Of a DNA stretch of 64,000 bases, positions 45,794-59,352 are shown in pieces. The notes below the pieces were generated by a model. That model worked only from the letters and a program-made list of their open reading frames with translations, was not told the DNA's origin and made no database searches. A program made the translations under genes and the position numbers. This stretch comes from Blastomussa wellsi (Eukaryota; Cnidaria; Anthozoa; Scleractinia; Plerogyridae), in the NCBI GenBank assembly GCA_947652115.1, contig OX393562.1, positions 18,682,741 through 18,746,740 on the forward strand, given 5' to 3'. How positions within the stretch are numbered: the stretch's first letter is position 1; every line of letters begins with the position of its first letter.

Positions 45794-48700
45794 CTGCGTC
45801 ACATGGTTAACACCCGTTACGTATACCGGTCATGAAAATTGCGCGCCTTTGGTACGGTGGGAAATTAGAAGCGAGATTGGCCGCAAAGAACAATTAGGAA
45901 GTTGTTAGCGGAAATGTACGACAAGTGTAACCAACTCCTACTCAGCGAAGGAAGGAACCGAGTCAGTGGTCTATCTAGAACGACCCAAGAAAACATAACA
46001 AAGTCGATCGGGGATGTATAAATGACGGAGACACAAGTCTTGCCCATTATAAGGCGTGCCCCCTGTACTTGCTCAGAACAATTAACTGTAAATGTAATTA
46101 AGATGCTTATCACAATCTTTTATCGTCGGCCGCTGGGGTTTGACCTTTCTAAGGTGTCAATCTAAGCTTTTTACGCCTTAATTAAATTTTAAATGGTAAA
46201 TTGTTACGCACTGCGGTCCAGAGAGGTTTGATGACATAGGTGTTTAGACGCAGGTCTCTTGTGCAAGCGATTTACGAACCACAGTAATCAAAGGGACACG
46301 GGTGCTAAAACGCGATCCCGGAGTAAATTCTTTTCAATCCCATTAGAGGTTGGAGCGGCGACATGAAGGGTTCGTGTGAACAACGTATCGATTAAGTCTG
46401 GTCTGTTATTGGGCTAAAAGAACAATATGTCAATAAAAGTCTCTGAAAGCGGCCGACTTGTTTCAGTTAACAACTTGAAAAAAGAAGCGGATGTTTGCAA
46501 GATTAGATGACCGTGCGATATCAAAAGATATTTCGTAGCTTGATTATTCAGCTATTTCGAGTTCTATTTTGTTTTTCCTGCGAGTAACAAAAGACATAAA
46601 AGCTGTTATTCCACTCATTTACTTCCACATTTGTTGTACAGGTTTACATTTTGACGGATTTAGGTCGATTAACAATTGTAGCAAAACAATTTAAGAGCGT
46701 GAAATGCAGTTAACCTGCCACTAAACTGAAATACGAGATGCCGGATTATGCACAGTGAGATAATGGTTAGAGTAAATTAAGGCAGATAATAAAAATGTCC
46801 AAATTATTGGCTAATATACAATGTGAACCAAACAAGTTACAGAATCCCACATCATTGCTGTGTTCCAGCTCATTAAACTGTGTAAACAAAAAGCCAGAGA
46901 AAGTAATATCCTCGTTTTTGTCGTGTCGACAACTGATATCATCTTAACACGCGTGTCGTGGCCAACATTCCGCAAGAGGAAAAATTAAGGCATGGATTTT
47001 CTATTGAACGCTCTTGTATAAGCTTGGTTAATGTGACAGTTTGCATTTCTCTCAATAACGAGAAATGATATCTCGGAAAGCACAGCAATAGAGGCCTCCG
47101 GGCGGCTTCTCTTACCAAATTCTAAAAAGGTGACAATCTGTACTTCCTTCCAGCCACTCGGAGTGCTACTTTTAGCCGAAAAATCTCAAACCTGTGCATA
47201 ACACCTCGAAGAATTTCCCTTTGGCAAACATACTCCTTAAAGACTGTTTGTCAGTTTGTTTCAGTAGCTTTCACCGCAGAAAGGACGCGACGTATTCTAA
47301 AGGAAATCGCTTTGAACCAATGACGTCAACGGTTTGGACGATGCATGTCCATATAATTGATTTGCTAAGATTATAATCTGTATGTCTTTATTACTGTAAT
47401 AGGCTTGGATGATTGCTGACTTTATTGCTCTCGAGGTAGACGATCTGCATTACTTAGAACAAAAGAATGATGCTATGATTCATTACTTGGACGAGTAAAA
47501 CAAAATGAAAATTAATTGAATTTCAGTTAAGTGGTTTAGGTTTTTATCTTCAAGTTAAAAGAGAACAGGGCGTGAGTACTTATCTGCGAAGAAATTTTAA
47601 ACTTGGGGTCCGTGATCTCAAAGTTTATCTCCAAGAACTACCTTTTTCACATGATCAGGGTGTAAAAAATCTTTATCTTGTGTTTGAGGATTTACAGGGC
47701 ATGTCTCCACCTATAGCTTCGCTGGCTCCTAAAGTCTTCTTACACAATCTTGGCACCGGATTATCCAAGAGACGGTAAATCAATTGAAAAAGTATACTTC
47801 TCGAGAGATCTTAGTCTAATAGGATATAACTGGCTATTAATGGCTACGCGGGGAGGAGAGAATGGTGTTATTATTCTGTGTGATCCGCTAGCAACCTTAT
47901 GGAAAAAATTCCTGCTGACGAAATATGAGTTATTCCGTTTAAAGTGTTCTTTGTACTTTGGAGTAGTGCAAGAGGGCACTTCTAACTCTGCTCCACGGGA
48001 ACCCTCCAAAAAACGTTTTGTTCTGCAGGTACCTGTAATTAGGCCTGCGTCATTTGTAAGAGTGCAACTTTCTTCCGATCTCTTCGTGTTGATATTTTTG
48101 AAACGGAACTCAGTTTTCTTTTCTGGTATATCGGCTCGTTCCAGACAGGTTAGCTCGTCAAAGAGAAGGCGCATTTTTGAGATTTCCGCTCTGATCACTC
48201 AGCTTTCACCGGTAACCGCGTATCGATAACTCGGCGTACGGGAGACTTCCGATAGGGTAATAGGCCAACTCGTCGAAGGATACATCAGATTCACAAAGTC
48301 CATCATTAACTATCATCTCTTATCTCAACTTCTCCCAAGGCGCTTCGGGAAATTGCAGACTTTCTTTAAAAAAATGCTCGAAAACTCGCATCCTCTTGTG
48401 GCACTTGATACGATAGCCGGATAATGATCCATTTCGAACAGATTCTTATTTCACAGCATGAGCTCCAATTTTGCTTCTTGGAGGGTTATTTGAGGACTTT
48501 AATGAAAGTGAAAACTGCTTGATCGGCAGACTTTGGGCGCCAGTTTTGAGCTATGACATATATTGTTACAGGGGAATTCTTTTTGCGAAAAAAAAGACTA
48601 ATTCCATGCCAAGGCCAGTCCCTTTATGAAATCCCAACATCATAGACTTTTGCGAGGTTCCATTTAATATCTATTGCAGCTAAAATCAGATACTTGAAAT

Positions 48701-51700
48701 CCTTTTATCGGTTTTATTCTAAGAAGCCGGCTTACGTTTTAGAAGACCTTGCTACTAATCTGTATCTTTGGGACTGACATCAACCCATTTTGAAGTAAGT
48801 TTAATTTTCAATATGGAAACACTCAAGAGTATTATTTCAAATACATCTAAATAAAAATTTATATAGCGTCCACGTCTACGTCGGTCTTTCGAAATCAGGA
48901 ACGAGAAGATTTTAACAATAGCAGTATTGTGGAGGCGTGTTTTGTTCTTGATTTGGAAGTGTCTAAATGATGACCTAAACATAATATCTTGATAAAAAGA
49001 TTAGACGAGCTAGACACGGCTGAAACTGATAAAATAGTTGTCGCAAATAAACAGTTGATAAGTTCATTCTAAAGCGTTTTGGATATCGATAAAAATCAAA
49101 GTACAAGTTCTTTATTGTTTGAAGCTGTGCGTCACAGCCGAGCGTGGGAGGACTTTGGCGTTCGCCAATCTTCGGAATGTTTCTTTTTCAAATATGCACT
49201 GGGATCTTCCTTGATTCTGGAGCTCTCTGGAGCTCGCCTCGTTGACACATTTAACCACAAATGTTAGAGACCCATACCCCGCGTTTGTGAGAACAAGATC
49301 TTATCATTTTATAACTTGAAACAAATGACTCTTCCATGGGAAACTGGAGGCCATTTTTTAAATACGCATATTATTGCTTAAAAATATATAGCCAGAAAAT
49401 CCTCTTAATTCAGACACTTTGAGTAAAGTCATTTATTCAGTCATTTGAAAAGATAGGGTTCAGGCGGAATGATAAAATTCCCTTGCAAATTATATTTTCA
49501 CCGAGATAGGTTTGAAACGGTGTCGTTCCTTTTAAGAAAAGAAAATCTTTTCATCGATTGGAATCCATAGCCATTACGCCAACAATGCGAGAAATTAATG
49601 TCAGCAGAGCTGAACGCAAGATGAGACACACATGTTTACACTGGAGCCAGGTTTCTAAAGAGCTGTCGATCGCATTTTGTACAAATTGGCCAAAGATAAG
49701 GAACATAAAACTGCCCTGGAGGAATTCCCATGCGAAAAAGGCGTGGCTATAGACTCTCACCATTGCACAGGGGCCGTGTTTTTATTGGAAAGTGGCCAAA
49801 GCTCAATCGGAACAATGGATTTCTGATGATTCTGTTTCTGTCAATTCCAATTACGAATTCCTGAAGTCGAAATTATTGACGATCAAATGAGGTTTAAATC
49901 CTTCCTTTTGGTAAATTTGCAAGACCTCCACTACAGTCATGACTGATGTTTTAATCGTTTGCACTTGACTCTGTGTTGATTTCAGCTAATAATTACAATC
50001 TGTACAGAATTGCCAAAGGTCCCAAAGCATAAACAGACATTCAGCCAAGGCTGAGCGATCCAGCTTTGATATGAAATCACTTAAGGGCATTAAAACATTT
50101 GACAAAAATGTTTACTTTTCTTTCTGTCTTTGCAAAACAGATTAAACCCATACCGTTGTTAATTATGGGGCCCTCGTGCTTTTAATTGTTTCTTTAGAAA
50201 AAGAAGAATTTCATTGATTTTTGTGATGAATTTGTGATGAACAGTCTTGAAGACTTTTGATCATGGCCAACTGAGGTGTACCCTATGCCAGCTACATTGT
50301 ATGTTGTTCTTTTTGACGTTTCACTCAGTTTCGACTGAATATCAACAACTTGAAAAGCGTTCAACTTACATCAGGCCTCTTTAGACAAATAGGCTCTATA
50401 AACACACACATGCTTGAATACCAGAGGATTAGGTGAAAGAACACAAAGCTCGTCGCGCCTCGTGTCTGATAAGTTTAAAACAAGAAAAACACGGAGGCGA
50501 TTTTAAAACGTTAATTTTACACCACAGTTAGAGCTGCACGCGAACCTCGGCCCATTATAGAAATAACTTCCTTTCACTGCAGCAAACATATTCAGCATGC
50601 TATTTGAAGTTAAACTAATATTTCTAATTTCCTATTGTGCCTGTAAATAGATTTTCGGCTTTTAATACTTTCCTTTTGACTTCGTGCCGTCACGTCTTTT
50701 GCCGAAGACCTTTGCTTTGCGGTCGGTTAAGGTATTTCGTCATAAGCCGACCCGGCAGTGCGCTTATTTACAGACGAAATGTTACTATTTAAATCAAGTT
50801 TCCATTCCTCTAATAGAATTAATGGAAAGGTTCCTTCCGATGTGATTCAAAAAATTGCTAACAGTTCCTATTTTGATACAATTTGGTTTAAAATACCACT
50901 TTCGGTGCCTATTCACCGAATTGACGTGCCGCGAATTTACAGTACACTCTATTACACCATTTGGCATATTTAACAATTATTTATTGTCTCAAGCGTGTAG
51001 TTAACTCACTATTACACCCTGTAACTGAGTGATTAAGAAAAATTGTAGAATGTTGGTCTTTCATATTGCTATTTTGTGATTCAGTTTTGATATTCCCGAC
51101 AGACGAAAGAGGGACTATGCTGATTATGCTTTGATTACTGATTATTCTTTGACCTAATTTCGTTCAAGTTGACTGAGGACCTTTAGATGATTCATTTATT
51201 TGTGCAAAGCCATGATCTGTGTATATTCGATGAAGAGCAGCTATGAAATAGGCTGAACTCAAAATGTCGTACATTTAATGTGATTAAATGTACAAGGTGT
51301 GCTAAACCTCTAAGAGCGCTTGCGCGCAGGCTAGAGTTAAAACTCTCAGGCCAAGGTGAAGACAAATGCCATAGTAAGTAATTGCTCTAATGTCAGAAAC
51401 TACAAAACACTAATTAAACTTGTTTTCGTAAGGAGGTCACTCGACTGTTTGGTAAGGCCCAATAAATTGACGGACTATCAATATAGTTGTCAGTGCTCTT
51501 GAAAATTTAATTGTCCATAAAATATTGTCAAATTACCACAAGAGCTGGACAGTGGAAGCAAGGATCTGAATAGCACGTATAATAAGAAGTTTATAGTTGT
51601 TAGAAAAATGCTGACATACATTGAAAAATATAACGAAGTAAACGATAAACTTGGCGCCGGGTTGAATGGTTTTTTTTATTCTTTTTATCTTGCTTATGCA

Positions 51701-51865
51701 ATTTTCAGATAACGTAAAAGAATCCTCTCTTTTGAGTGTTCAGGTCAATCCTGTACTAAAGTCATTTCAGTTCTGGGGTCACCTGTGAATACTACTGTCA
51801 TTTCAAATAACTGAAACTGCTCGGCTGCTACTAGCGCCTGTATAATGCAGCCTGGAAAGTCCCCC
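45794..51865. other. Upstream of FGF: no gene recognised
   Basis: Mostly unique-looking DNA. Overlapping ORFs on opposite strands at 47,750-48,229 (159 and 145 codons) are the longest here; neither has a recognised domain, and the two read the same DNA in opposite directions. Any FGF enhancers in this stretch cannot be identified by eye. Confidence 0.45.
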
Positions 51866-52205
51866 ACAAATTGTTGTTGTTACTCATTCTTTACCTTTAA
51901 GGCTTTGCTCGTGCAAAAAGTATTCCTGCTGCGAAGGTATCAAATGAAAATTTAGCAGTGAGAGCAAACCATAATAGTTGGTTTCCTTTTGTTCAGGACA
52001 TGGCTTGATAATTTGAATTTTTTTTTCAATTTTCAATCCACTTCCAACCTCGCCATCTGTAACAACAGACGCCGGTAAATGGTTTCAATGCAGTAATATA
52101 GTCTTTGAGGTAACAAAACTAAACCATTATTTTTTGGTTTTCCTTTAAGCAAAGACGCGTTTTAGCTTAAAGTGTTGCCAAATGCGGTGTCAATGCCCCT
52201 TTTAG
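51866..52205 (+). repeat. Dispersed repeat, forward copy
   Basis: Shares, in reverse-complement order, a set of words with 58,030-58,345: CAAATGAAAATTTAG, GCAAACCATAATAGTTGGTTTCC, ATGGCTTGA, TCAATCCACTTCC, CTCGCCATC-GTAAC and AAATGGTTTCAATG. The two copies are therefore inverted relative to each other, about 6 kb apart. Probably a non-autonomous element. Confidence 0.75.
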
Positions 52206-52364
52206 GGTATATAATTATATATACACCATATTCAAGAAACGTTGACTATGTGAAAACCATAAACAGTGAATGATAAGACCGAATCGGACCTGCGTGGACA
52301 GGCAGCAGCAGTAAGCTTAAACAGTAGTATGCTCCTTCCTAATGTCCTCATTCTTTGAAAGCCT

Positions 52365-52720
52365 TAAAGGTACACTGTCACACTATAACTTCAAAAATTC
52401 AACAGCCCCAAGACGTGTTTATAGCAATGGAAACCTGCAAGCAGTGGTCAAGTTTTGTTAAAATTACTACGCCAGTGTACTGAAGCTAAATATGGAGTGA
52501 TATCACTGTGATGCCATCAGGAACGTTAGATCTCAACTTGAAAACGTCAGGCTGACTATTTCAAGTTCTATCCTTGTGATTTGGAACAATTAATGCAAAC
52601 TATTTATGGTGACTCTCTTCCTTAAACAATTTGCATGATATCCATCTCTTTATGTTCTAGGAGCATTTCTTGTATGGGTGAAAGAACTTAGTCATGATTT
52701 TGTGGCCATTTTACTAAAAA
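52365..52720 (+). repeat. Dispersed repeat, copy 2, shared with 30.9 kb
   Basis: Second copy of the unit at 30,845-31,190, same orientation. GATCTCAACTTGAAAA and TTTCAAGTT are best preserved. The left end, AAAGGTACACTGTCAC, may be the true terminus. Confidence 0.65.
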
Positions 52721-53813
52721 AATAAAACGAATAATGTTCCTGACGGTGTCCCTTTGGCAACATGATTTGTGCAGCCTGTCTTGTTATATTCATTCTATCA
52801 CAGTCGACGATTATTTATCCGATTTCCGAGTGAAACTAGGTCGCGTTCTTTATGAGTATGCTCTTCCAGATGAGCCAGCGTTTATTCTGTTGGGTTATTT
52901 TTGGAGCAATCAATTCCAAGAATGAGCTTGAGGCTTTTCAGAATGCAAAAACTGTCACGATGTGATCACTCAGGTGCATGAATCCCTGAAGGTCAAAGAA
53001 TGTTTCAACATCTGCATTTTACATAATTTGTTATAAAATTAACAAAAAAACACCGAAAAGTAAAGTTCCGTACCACAACAAACTAAAAATAGCGTTATTA
53101 TTATTACCCGTTTTCCCCCGGCTTCTTATCAGGAGATAACATATGTATTTTCTACATGGAAACGTTTTTTAGTTGTTTTTCAAAAACGCAATGTAAACAT
53201 AATACAATCAAAACATTGTGAAAGCTTGTAATACTGTACTCATAGAAAGCGCGACGAGCCCGCCAAGTTCCGCCTGCAAAGGAACTAACAGACACTTACG
53301 GTATGCTATATTCAGTCGTTGATTAGCGTTCGAAAATTCTAGTTTGCATTCAGTTTTGAAAATGATTTGTTTTCCGGCCTAAAATAGATTCTGTACATGC
53401 TTTGCTAGGTCGCACAATTACACTGAACGCAAAATAAAGTTCCATACCGAGAGGCTAGCCCTCAGTTCAGTTCTAGAACGATGAAAAGCGACCCATTTCA
53501 TTTAGCAGTTGGTGTAAGGATATTAACAATTTCGAGTCGGCGACTGGTAAATCAAAACTATAATTTTCGCTTTTTCTTCCCACAGAGGCAAAAGTTTGGA
53601 ATTCTTTCGATTATTTATAATCTATAACATTAAAGGAGCTTTCATATACGTCCCCGCTTCCATCTCTAATGAAGGTTAGATAAAGTGCTGGGAGCATTGC
53701 CATCTTGTTTCCATTTTTCAGTATCTGGATGAAACTCTGGTCGGTGATATTTAAGAACTGAAACGCATTGTTTGACTGAATATTTTTCTAAATAATAAAT
53801 AAATGATAAATGG
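52721..53813. other. Intergenic, no gene recognised
   Basis: AT-rich sequence; a 63-codon ORF at 52,734-52,925 has no recognised features. Confidence 0.45.
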
Positions 53814-53925
53814 AGGAACACGAGGGGGTTCGGGAGAATCCTAGACAGTTATGCAAACCCGAGGCGCAGTCGAGGGTTTGCACAACTTTCGAGAAATCTC
53901 CCAAACCCCCTCGTGTTTATGGCTA
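53814..53925. repeat. Hairpin repeat, AACACGAGGGGGTT ends
   Basis: GGAACACGAGGGGGTT-CGGGAGA on the left is mirrored by TCTCCCAAACCCCCTCGTGTTT on the right. Between them TGCAAACCC-GAGGCGCAG and CGAGGGTTTGCA form an inner palindrome. The long plus-strand ORF through it (53,810-54,136) is a by-product. Confidence 0.75.
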
Positions 53926-54710
53926 TGTAAACACGGAAAAATTCCGTTATTGCTTTTATAAAATATTTCTTAAAATTACCGACGAAACTAAAACGTCACA
54001 ACCGTGTTTACATACTCTCATCTTAACACACCTATCAACCAATGAGAGCGCGCGTATAAAACTCTATAGTCCACAGTTAAAAGCATTGCCGGTGGAAAAG
54101 CACATCAAATTTGGTACCAACATAATTTGCCTGTGAAAATGAATGAAATTTCTGGCAAAGCGATTCGCCCACGCATATTAGCGTGCACTATTGGATTTTG
54201 CGAATGCTCTGCTAGCTATGTTGTCCTGAAAAGACTTGAAATTCTTTTCAGTTTTCAGTTTGTGAGGTTTTCGGGCCGTGAGGCTATTTACAGATCAAGA
54301 GCGTCAATGAGGCCTTCTTCTCTAACTCTATTCAAAAGATCTATAACAAGGGTTTGAATTCACCTTGACTTCAGCTGGCTAGAAGATTATTCATTTGTAA
54401 ACTAAGTATATCGCAATTTCGATTCTGGATCTTCTGTTCATTAATCTACTAGCTAGTTAGAGTATGTTTTATAGAAGCTATAAAATAACCCCATCTTGTT
54501 CTTTCATTGATGTATTTTACTCAAGGAGCTGAAGCTGATTCTTGTGAGTCTGATCTTGACAAAACAGAGAAAATTATCTTTCACTAGTGGCCATACATTG
54601 AATTTCTCTATAATACTATGTGAAGGAGTTTGTTCTTATTATCCCTCCTCGGTAATCTATTCTTAAAATATGTACGTACGAACAGTGATCGAATGTCCTG
54701 GGGCGGAATG

Positions 54711-55338
54711 TTAAAGGGGCAGACTCAAGCTATTTCATCAAAAATCCAAGGGATGCTTTTCGGTTAAGGCGGGGTTTTACCTGAATTTCAATGAACTTTT
54801 GAGAGGTTTAGAGTTGGTATAAAAGGAAGAAAATTAGTTTTGAGACACCCACAGACAGTTGACCCCCACCCAAGAGCAACCAGCCCGGTAGGGGGACCGT
54901 TTGGGTGTGCACATTCTAATTAAATCTATTAAATCTTCACTGTTTCATAGTCCTCCAAATTTTCCTCCTCCTTCATTCCTTGAAACGCAAACGAGATATG
55001 TGCTTTAAACCCACTTTAAATGACGGCAAAAACGACTTTCAGGTAGAATCCCGCCTTAATAGAAGCTGCACGATAATGATAAAAAATCCTTTGAAAGACT
55101 GATCGAGATTGCTGCCAACTTGAAAACGTCGGGCCGAAGTTTTCAAGTTTTTCCATTGCATCTCATAAAACCAGTACAGTACTAACATATTTTGCTTCGT
55201 CCTTCTGTTTTGAATTCACTTGATGTAATAAAATTAGTGATTTAGAAACGATTTGGGTATTGACTGAGGCGTTAGAAGTTTAAATTGATCTAATTCTGAC
55301 CAAGATCGTGATAAACTCCGTGACACTTCCCCTTTAAT
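54711..55338 (+). repeat. Dispersed AAAGGGGCAG repeat, interrupted copy
   Basis: Same family as 26,018-26,395. It begins TTAAAGGGGC and ends CCCCTTTAA, so short inverted ends are visible. It is split after GATGCTTTTCGG by the TTAA-flanked element at 54,768-55,055 and then resumes with AGAAGCTGCACGATAATGAT. Confidence 0.8.
54768..55055. mobile_element. 288-bp piggyBac-like MITE at a TTAA site
   Basis: Flanked on both sides by TTAA (54,764-54,767 and 55,056-55,059). The ends are inverted: GGCGGGGTTTTACCTGAATT on the left, and GGCGGGATTCTACCTGAAAG as the complement of the right. The 26-kb copy of the host repeat has TCAA at this point in place of TTAA-insert-TTAA, so the insertion is precise. 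TTAA duplication is the hallmark of piggyBac-type transposition. There is no coding region; a related copy is at 6060-6390. Confidence 0.85.
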
Positions 55339-55606
55339 TTGTGCAGTTATCGAGTGTTACGCTGAGTGAAATTATCGGTATAGGTATAGGACTGAACTTT
55401 AAGGCGGGATTTTCTAAGCGTACATTTATCAAAATTTCAGTGTCTTGCAACTTGCATGTGACGTTGATCGCTTAATACAGTGTACGAACCGTTTTATCTT
55501 ACAAAGTATGTATGAAGTTTAGAGGGCTAAGTCCGAGTGTATATAGAAATAAAACGACCAAATTGTGTCTGGAAGAGTAAAATAAACTGTGTAAATTTCG
55601 TACGCG

Positions 55607-56029
55607 CCCGGGGGATACTTCCTCATATGGGCTATATAGGTATGTGCGGCCCCAAAGGGTATGGTTTTTCAGCTGTTTTGGTCATAAATAGGGTATCAAT
55701 TTTAGCTGATTTTGGCCATTTTGGTCATAAATAGGGTATGGTTTTGCAGTCTAGGCTTGATATGGGTATGACTTTAAGAAGAAGCCACTTTTTTCATCGT
55801 TGTCGGAAAGAAAATCAACAAAAGCCCTTCACAAATTATGTTTACGGTAATTTAACATTGGACTGAACTGGGTTTTGATTTGAGAGTCATGTCATAAATA
55901 GGGTTTCGAATTTTTGGTCAGGTCATAAATAGGGTAGGGAATATTGCAGATTTTGGTCATAAATGGGGTAAGGGTTTTGTGAAGCGGGCTGCACACCCCC
56001 ACCCAATTTTTCTAGGAGTACCCCCCGGG
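55607..56029 (+). mobile_element. CCCGGGGG repeat element, forward copy
   Basis: Starts CCCGGGGGATACTTCC and ends GGAGTACCCCCCGGG, so the ends are inverted. The flanks CGTACGCG (55,599-55,606) and CGTAAGCG (56,030-56,037) are an 8-bp target duplication with one change. Inside, GGTCATAAATAGGGTA occurs several times. Opposite orientation to 28,016-28,449. No transposase. Confidence 0.85.
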
Positions 56030-56037
56030 CGTAAGCG

Positions 56038-58029
56038 ATTCCCGTGTTTCAAAGAGCACTCTAAGGGTCACTTATTTTGGTCCATGGTTTATGGGTGTGG
56101 CTGGGAACTTCGATAAAGAAATCTTCACTTTATAGCGATCATCCATGAATAACAGGAAAGATTTACAAGATGGGAAATCAACTAGAAGATAATGCATTTC
56201 GTAGTATGCTCCTCCCTAATGTCGCTAATGAGCGTTAGTAATTATAAACAAACACACGGCGTTTTATGAGTTTGAAAAAAACTGCTTTACATTCATGAAT
56301 GAATGTGATATGGTTTATTTTAAGGAATTAAACTATACGTGGATGCAAACCTGGCTATTGAGCCAGGCAATAAACCCTTTTTCTGCTATCACAACGTTTA
56401 GATGTGGTACAAATGTAAACTTGTAGGTTACTTTTTTAAATGAACGAGTTTATTTTTTGCTGTTAAAAAGCCTTGAAGAGATAATAATTTTCTTGGCGGG
56501 AGAACGTAGAGGAAACTGATTATTGGAATTTAAAAACAAACGATTTAGAGGAAAATCCACCTTGATGGATAAATGATGTATGGAAGTACGTCATCCAAAT
56601 TTCAGATCATAACACATAACAGATGATGACAACATTTTTCACTATTTTATGTACGGCGACTGAAGCCTAATAGGAAACCTTAATAACTTGCTACAGGCGA
56701 AGTTGATCGCTCCTTCAACCTGCTTTCTAATAACTTATAGGAAAATAAATCTCCTCGAAGTAAATGCATAGAGGTTTGAAGAAAACAACTGCATGCGTGT
56801 GGTCCGTAACGTTTCGTGAGAATTTACGATAGTTTATCGATGACGCCCTGGCAATAAATTCATGCCGTGTTAATTAGATTTCCAAGGTGTGGCCTCTTAG
56901 CTTGGTTTTGATCTTTCATCAAAATGCTGTTGCGGCTAACCAATTGACGCACTGTTTTAGAAGAGGGAGAAAACTGGGTGGATTGGACACTTTGTTGCTG
57001 GAGCCGATGGCGATTGCTACTATACCGGCCAGCTCGTAGAGTGACGGTGTCCCGGCTAGTATGTTGCGTTTCTTTAAGTTTAGGGAACTACTTATGAACT
57101 TGCTTGATTATCTTGAAAAAAGAAAAAAACTAAACTTGGTAAAAGAAAAACTATATGACAAAATATTCAAAATTTCATCAGAATGGAACTTTTGATTTCT
57201 TGACATGATTTGACCACAAAATCAAATTTGATGAACTGATTAACTTCCATCATTGGAACCCGTGTTTCTTACCTGGACTATGCTGACTAATTCTTCTTTG
57301 CTCTGTTGAATCGTTTTTCCAATTCATTTGTATATTTAGTGGTATTTGGCAATATAATGTGGAAATTAGGAAAGATAATTTGTGATGATCAGTCGGAACA
57401 CTGTCCGCTGTTTAAGTCGTCAGTGGCCAGTCCGAGCTTCTAGATTACTGAAGAACTGATTAAGAAAGCAAAGGTCTCTGTCTGGTTTCTACATACCGCA
57501 AACGCACTAGTTGAGAGATCTTCAATTATCAGTATCCTTTTCTTGATACCTCTTGACCCGTCTACATTGATCACAAGAGCTGAAATGGGAAATGCACACG
57601 CACAAATTTGAAGGTAAGAAACAAATCTTAATTTACTACTTTGGTGTTTATATAATAAATGGGATCTGAATTTTAACTTAACTCTGTTTTGTTTCTGAGA
57701 ACTTCTTTTGTAGACATACTCAACCGGAGAAACGAAAGTGATAGCTTTGGAGGAGGTCATGGTTGAGAATCATGCACTTATAAAACGACATGCCATCAAC
57801 CTTTGGTTTGCGATACAAAAATCAAGTCGTCTGCTTGGCAATGAATGTACTGAATGACTTTAAGTATATAAAATAATTCATATATGAACTTCGGATGTAG
57901 ATGAAAGTGAGATATGTTCATCGTGCATCCCAGTGAATTTCCCATTTTAGGCCATTGGAGACTACTGGAATAAAGAAGCCTTAAAAAATCCAGGGCCAGC
58001 TTCATCAAAGTCAAAACCTGTAATCAGCC
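56038..58029. other. Intergenic, no confident gene
   Basis: On the minus strand a segment ending at a GTATGTAG donor near 57,497 and beginning after CATTTCCCATTTCAG near 57,572 looks exon-like in one frame only (LVINVDGSRGIKKRILIIED), but nothing joins to it. Otherwise no features. Confidence 0.4.
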
Positions 58030-58345
58030 CCCTAGGGTGTGTCGACCTTAAATGGGCATTGTCACGCCATTTTATTAACACTTTAAAAAAGCTAAAACAT
58101 GTCTTCGCTCTATCGAAAACCAAAAATAATGTTTTTGTTTTGTTACCTAAGACTATATTACTCCATTGAAACCATTTACTGACGTCTGATGTTACGGATG
58201 GCGAGGATGGAAGTGGATTGAAAAATGAAAAAAATTGCCAATTTTTTCAAATTCTCAAGCCATCTCCTGAAAAATAGGAAACCAACTATTATGGTTTGCT
58301 ATCCCTTCTAAATTTTCGTTTGAAACTCTTCTTCGCAATTTAACA
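58030..58345 (-). repeat. Dispersed repeat, reverse copy
   Basis: Inverted counterpart of 51,866-52,205. CATTGAAACCATTTACTG, GATGGCGAGGATGGAAGTGG and GGAAACCAACTATTATGG are the best-kept words. Confidence 0.75.
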
Positions 58346-59181
58346 GGAGCATTTTGTGCAAATAAATGTATTAAGCAATGACTTTTGCACAGAATTGACT
58401 TGAACACTCCAAACTCACCGTAACAAATTGACGTTGTTAATCCTGCCTCTTACAGGAAATAACGAACCTTATTATGAAAGGATTTTTTGGCTAATGAAAG
58501 TTCAAGGAAAGCTATTGCAACTTCGAATATCTCCTCACGTTTGAACTGCACTGAAAGTTTGCTTAAAAAATGGTAAGCCTTTGTCGAAGAATAGCAGACG
58601 TTTTCCGTTTTTACTCAGAATGATCACAAGGTTGGAATATAAAGGGGTGATAAAATCTTGAATTCAGGGAAAATGATGACATATTTAAAGAGATTTTCCC
58701 TATGATCCCTTTATGCCTTGCTTTCAAAAGAGTATTTTCAACTGAATTCACAAAGGAGAGTTTTATTTTCTATAAACCCCAATGATTTATAACTGATTTT
58801 AAAAAGAGGGATTAGCCCTAAAATTAGTTGTTGGTATAAAATTATTGGCAGAAACAGGGACGGGTTCGTTGTTTACACTTTGTTTGCACCTTTGCAACTT
58901 TTTTTCATAAAAACAAAATGGGGAAAGCGGAGAACAAATATCGTTGCCGACTGCATAATGTAGTCAACACCTCCTTCCTTCCTTGGGAGGAAGATGGTGA
59001 TGGATCGATCACGAGCTCTGCAGACAAGCTGCTGAAATAACTTAATTTACGTAGACACCATAGGGCAAAGGAAACGGACAGGTTGCTCTAAATCTACCCG
59101 GAGGCTCGCTCTTCTCCGCAAAGGATTCTGTTGTATTCTGTTATATTATAAGGCGCGCGCAGGAAGCAGATTTCCAAGGGG
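58346..59181. other. Intergenic, no gene recognised
   Basis: No ORF, repeat or RNA gene was recognised. Confidence 0.45.
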
Positions 59182-59282
59182 ATGGATGACGCTCAGCTGG
59201 GGCTAACATTAGGTTGCATGGATTTCGAAAGTCAGGTTGACAAGAAATTAGAGGCCTTAATATCTAATAATAATATTAATAA

Positions 59283-59295
59283 TGATGATGATAAC

Positions 59296-59330
<35 letters not shown>

Positions 59331-59352
59331 CGACGACGACGACGAAGATGAT
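59283..59352 (+). repeat. GAT/GAC trinucleotide microsatellite
   Basis: About 70 bp of GAT repeats shading into GAC/GACGAA. In the plus-strand frame it reads as a run of aspartates inside a 102-codon ORF (59,182-59,490), but that ORF has no other recognised feature, so the open frame may simply be due to the repeat. Confidence 0.85.

Noticed and set aside
47750..48229. Long overlapping ORFs on both strands (159 and 145 codons)
   Set aside because: They read the same DNA in opposite directions and neither shows a domain, signal peptide or splice signal; length alone is weak evidence here.
57497..57572. Minus-strand exon with good acceptor and GTATGT donor
   Set aside because: Only one frame is open, no neighbouring exon joins to it, and the peptide resembles no family.
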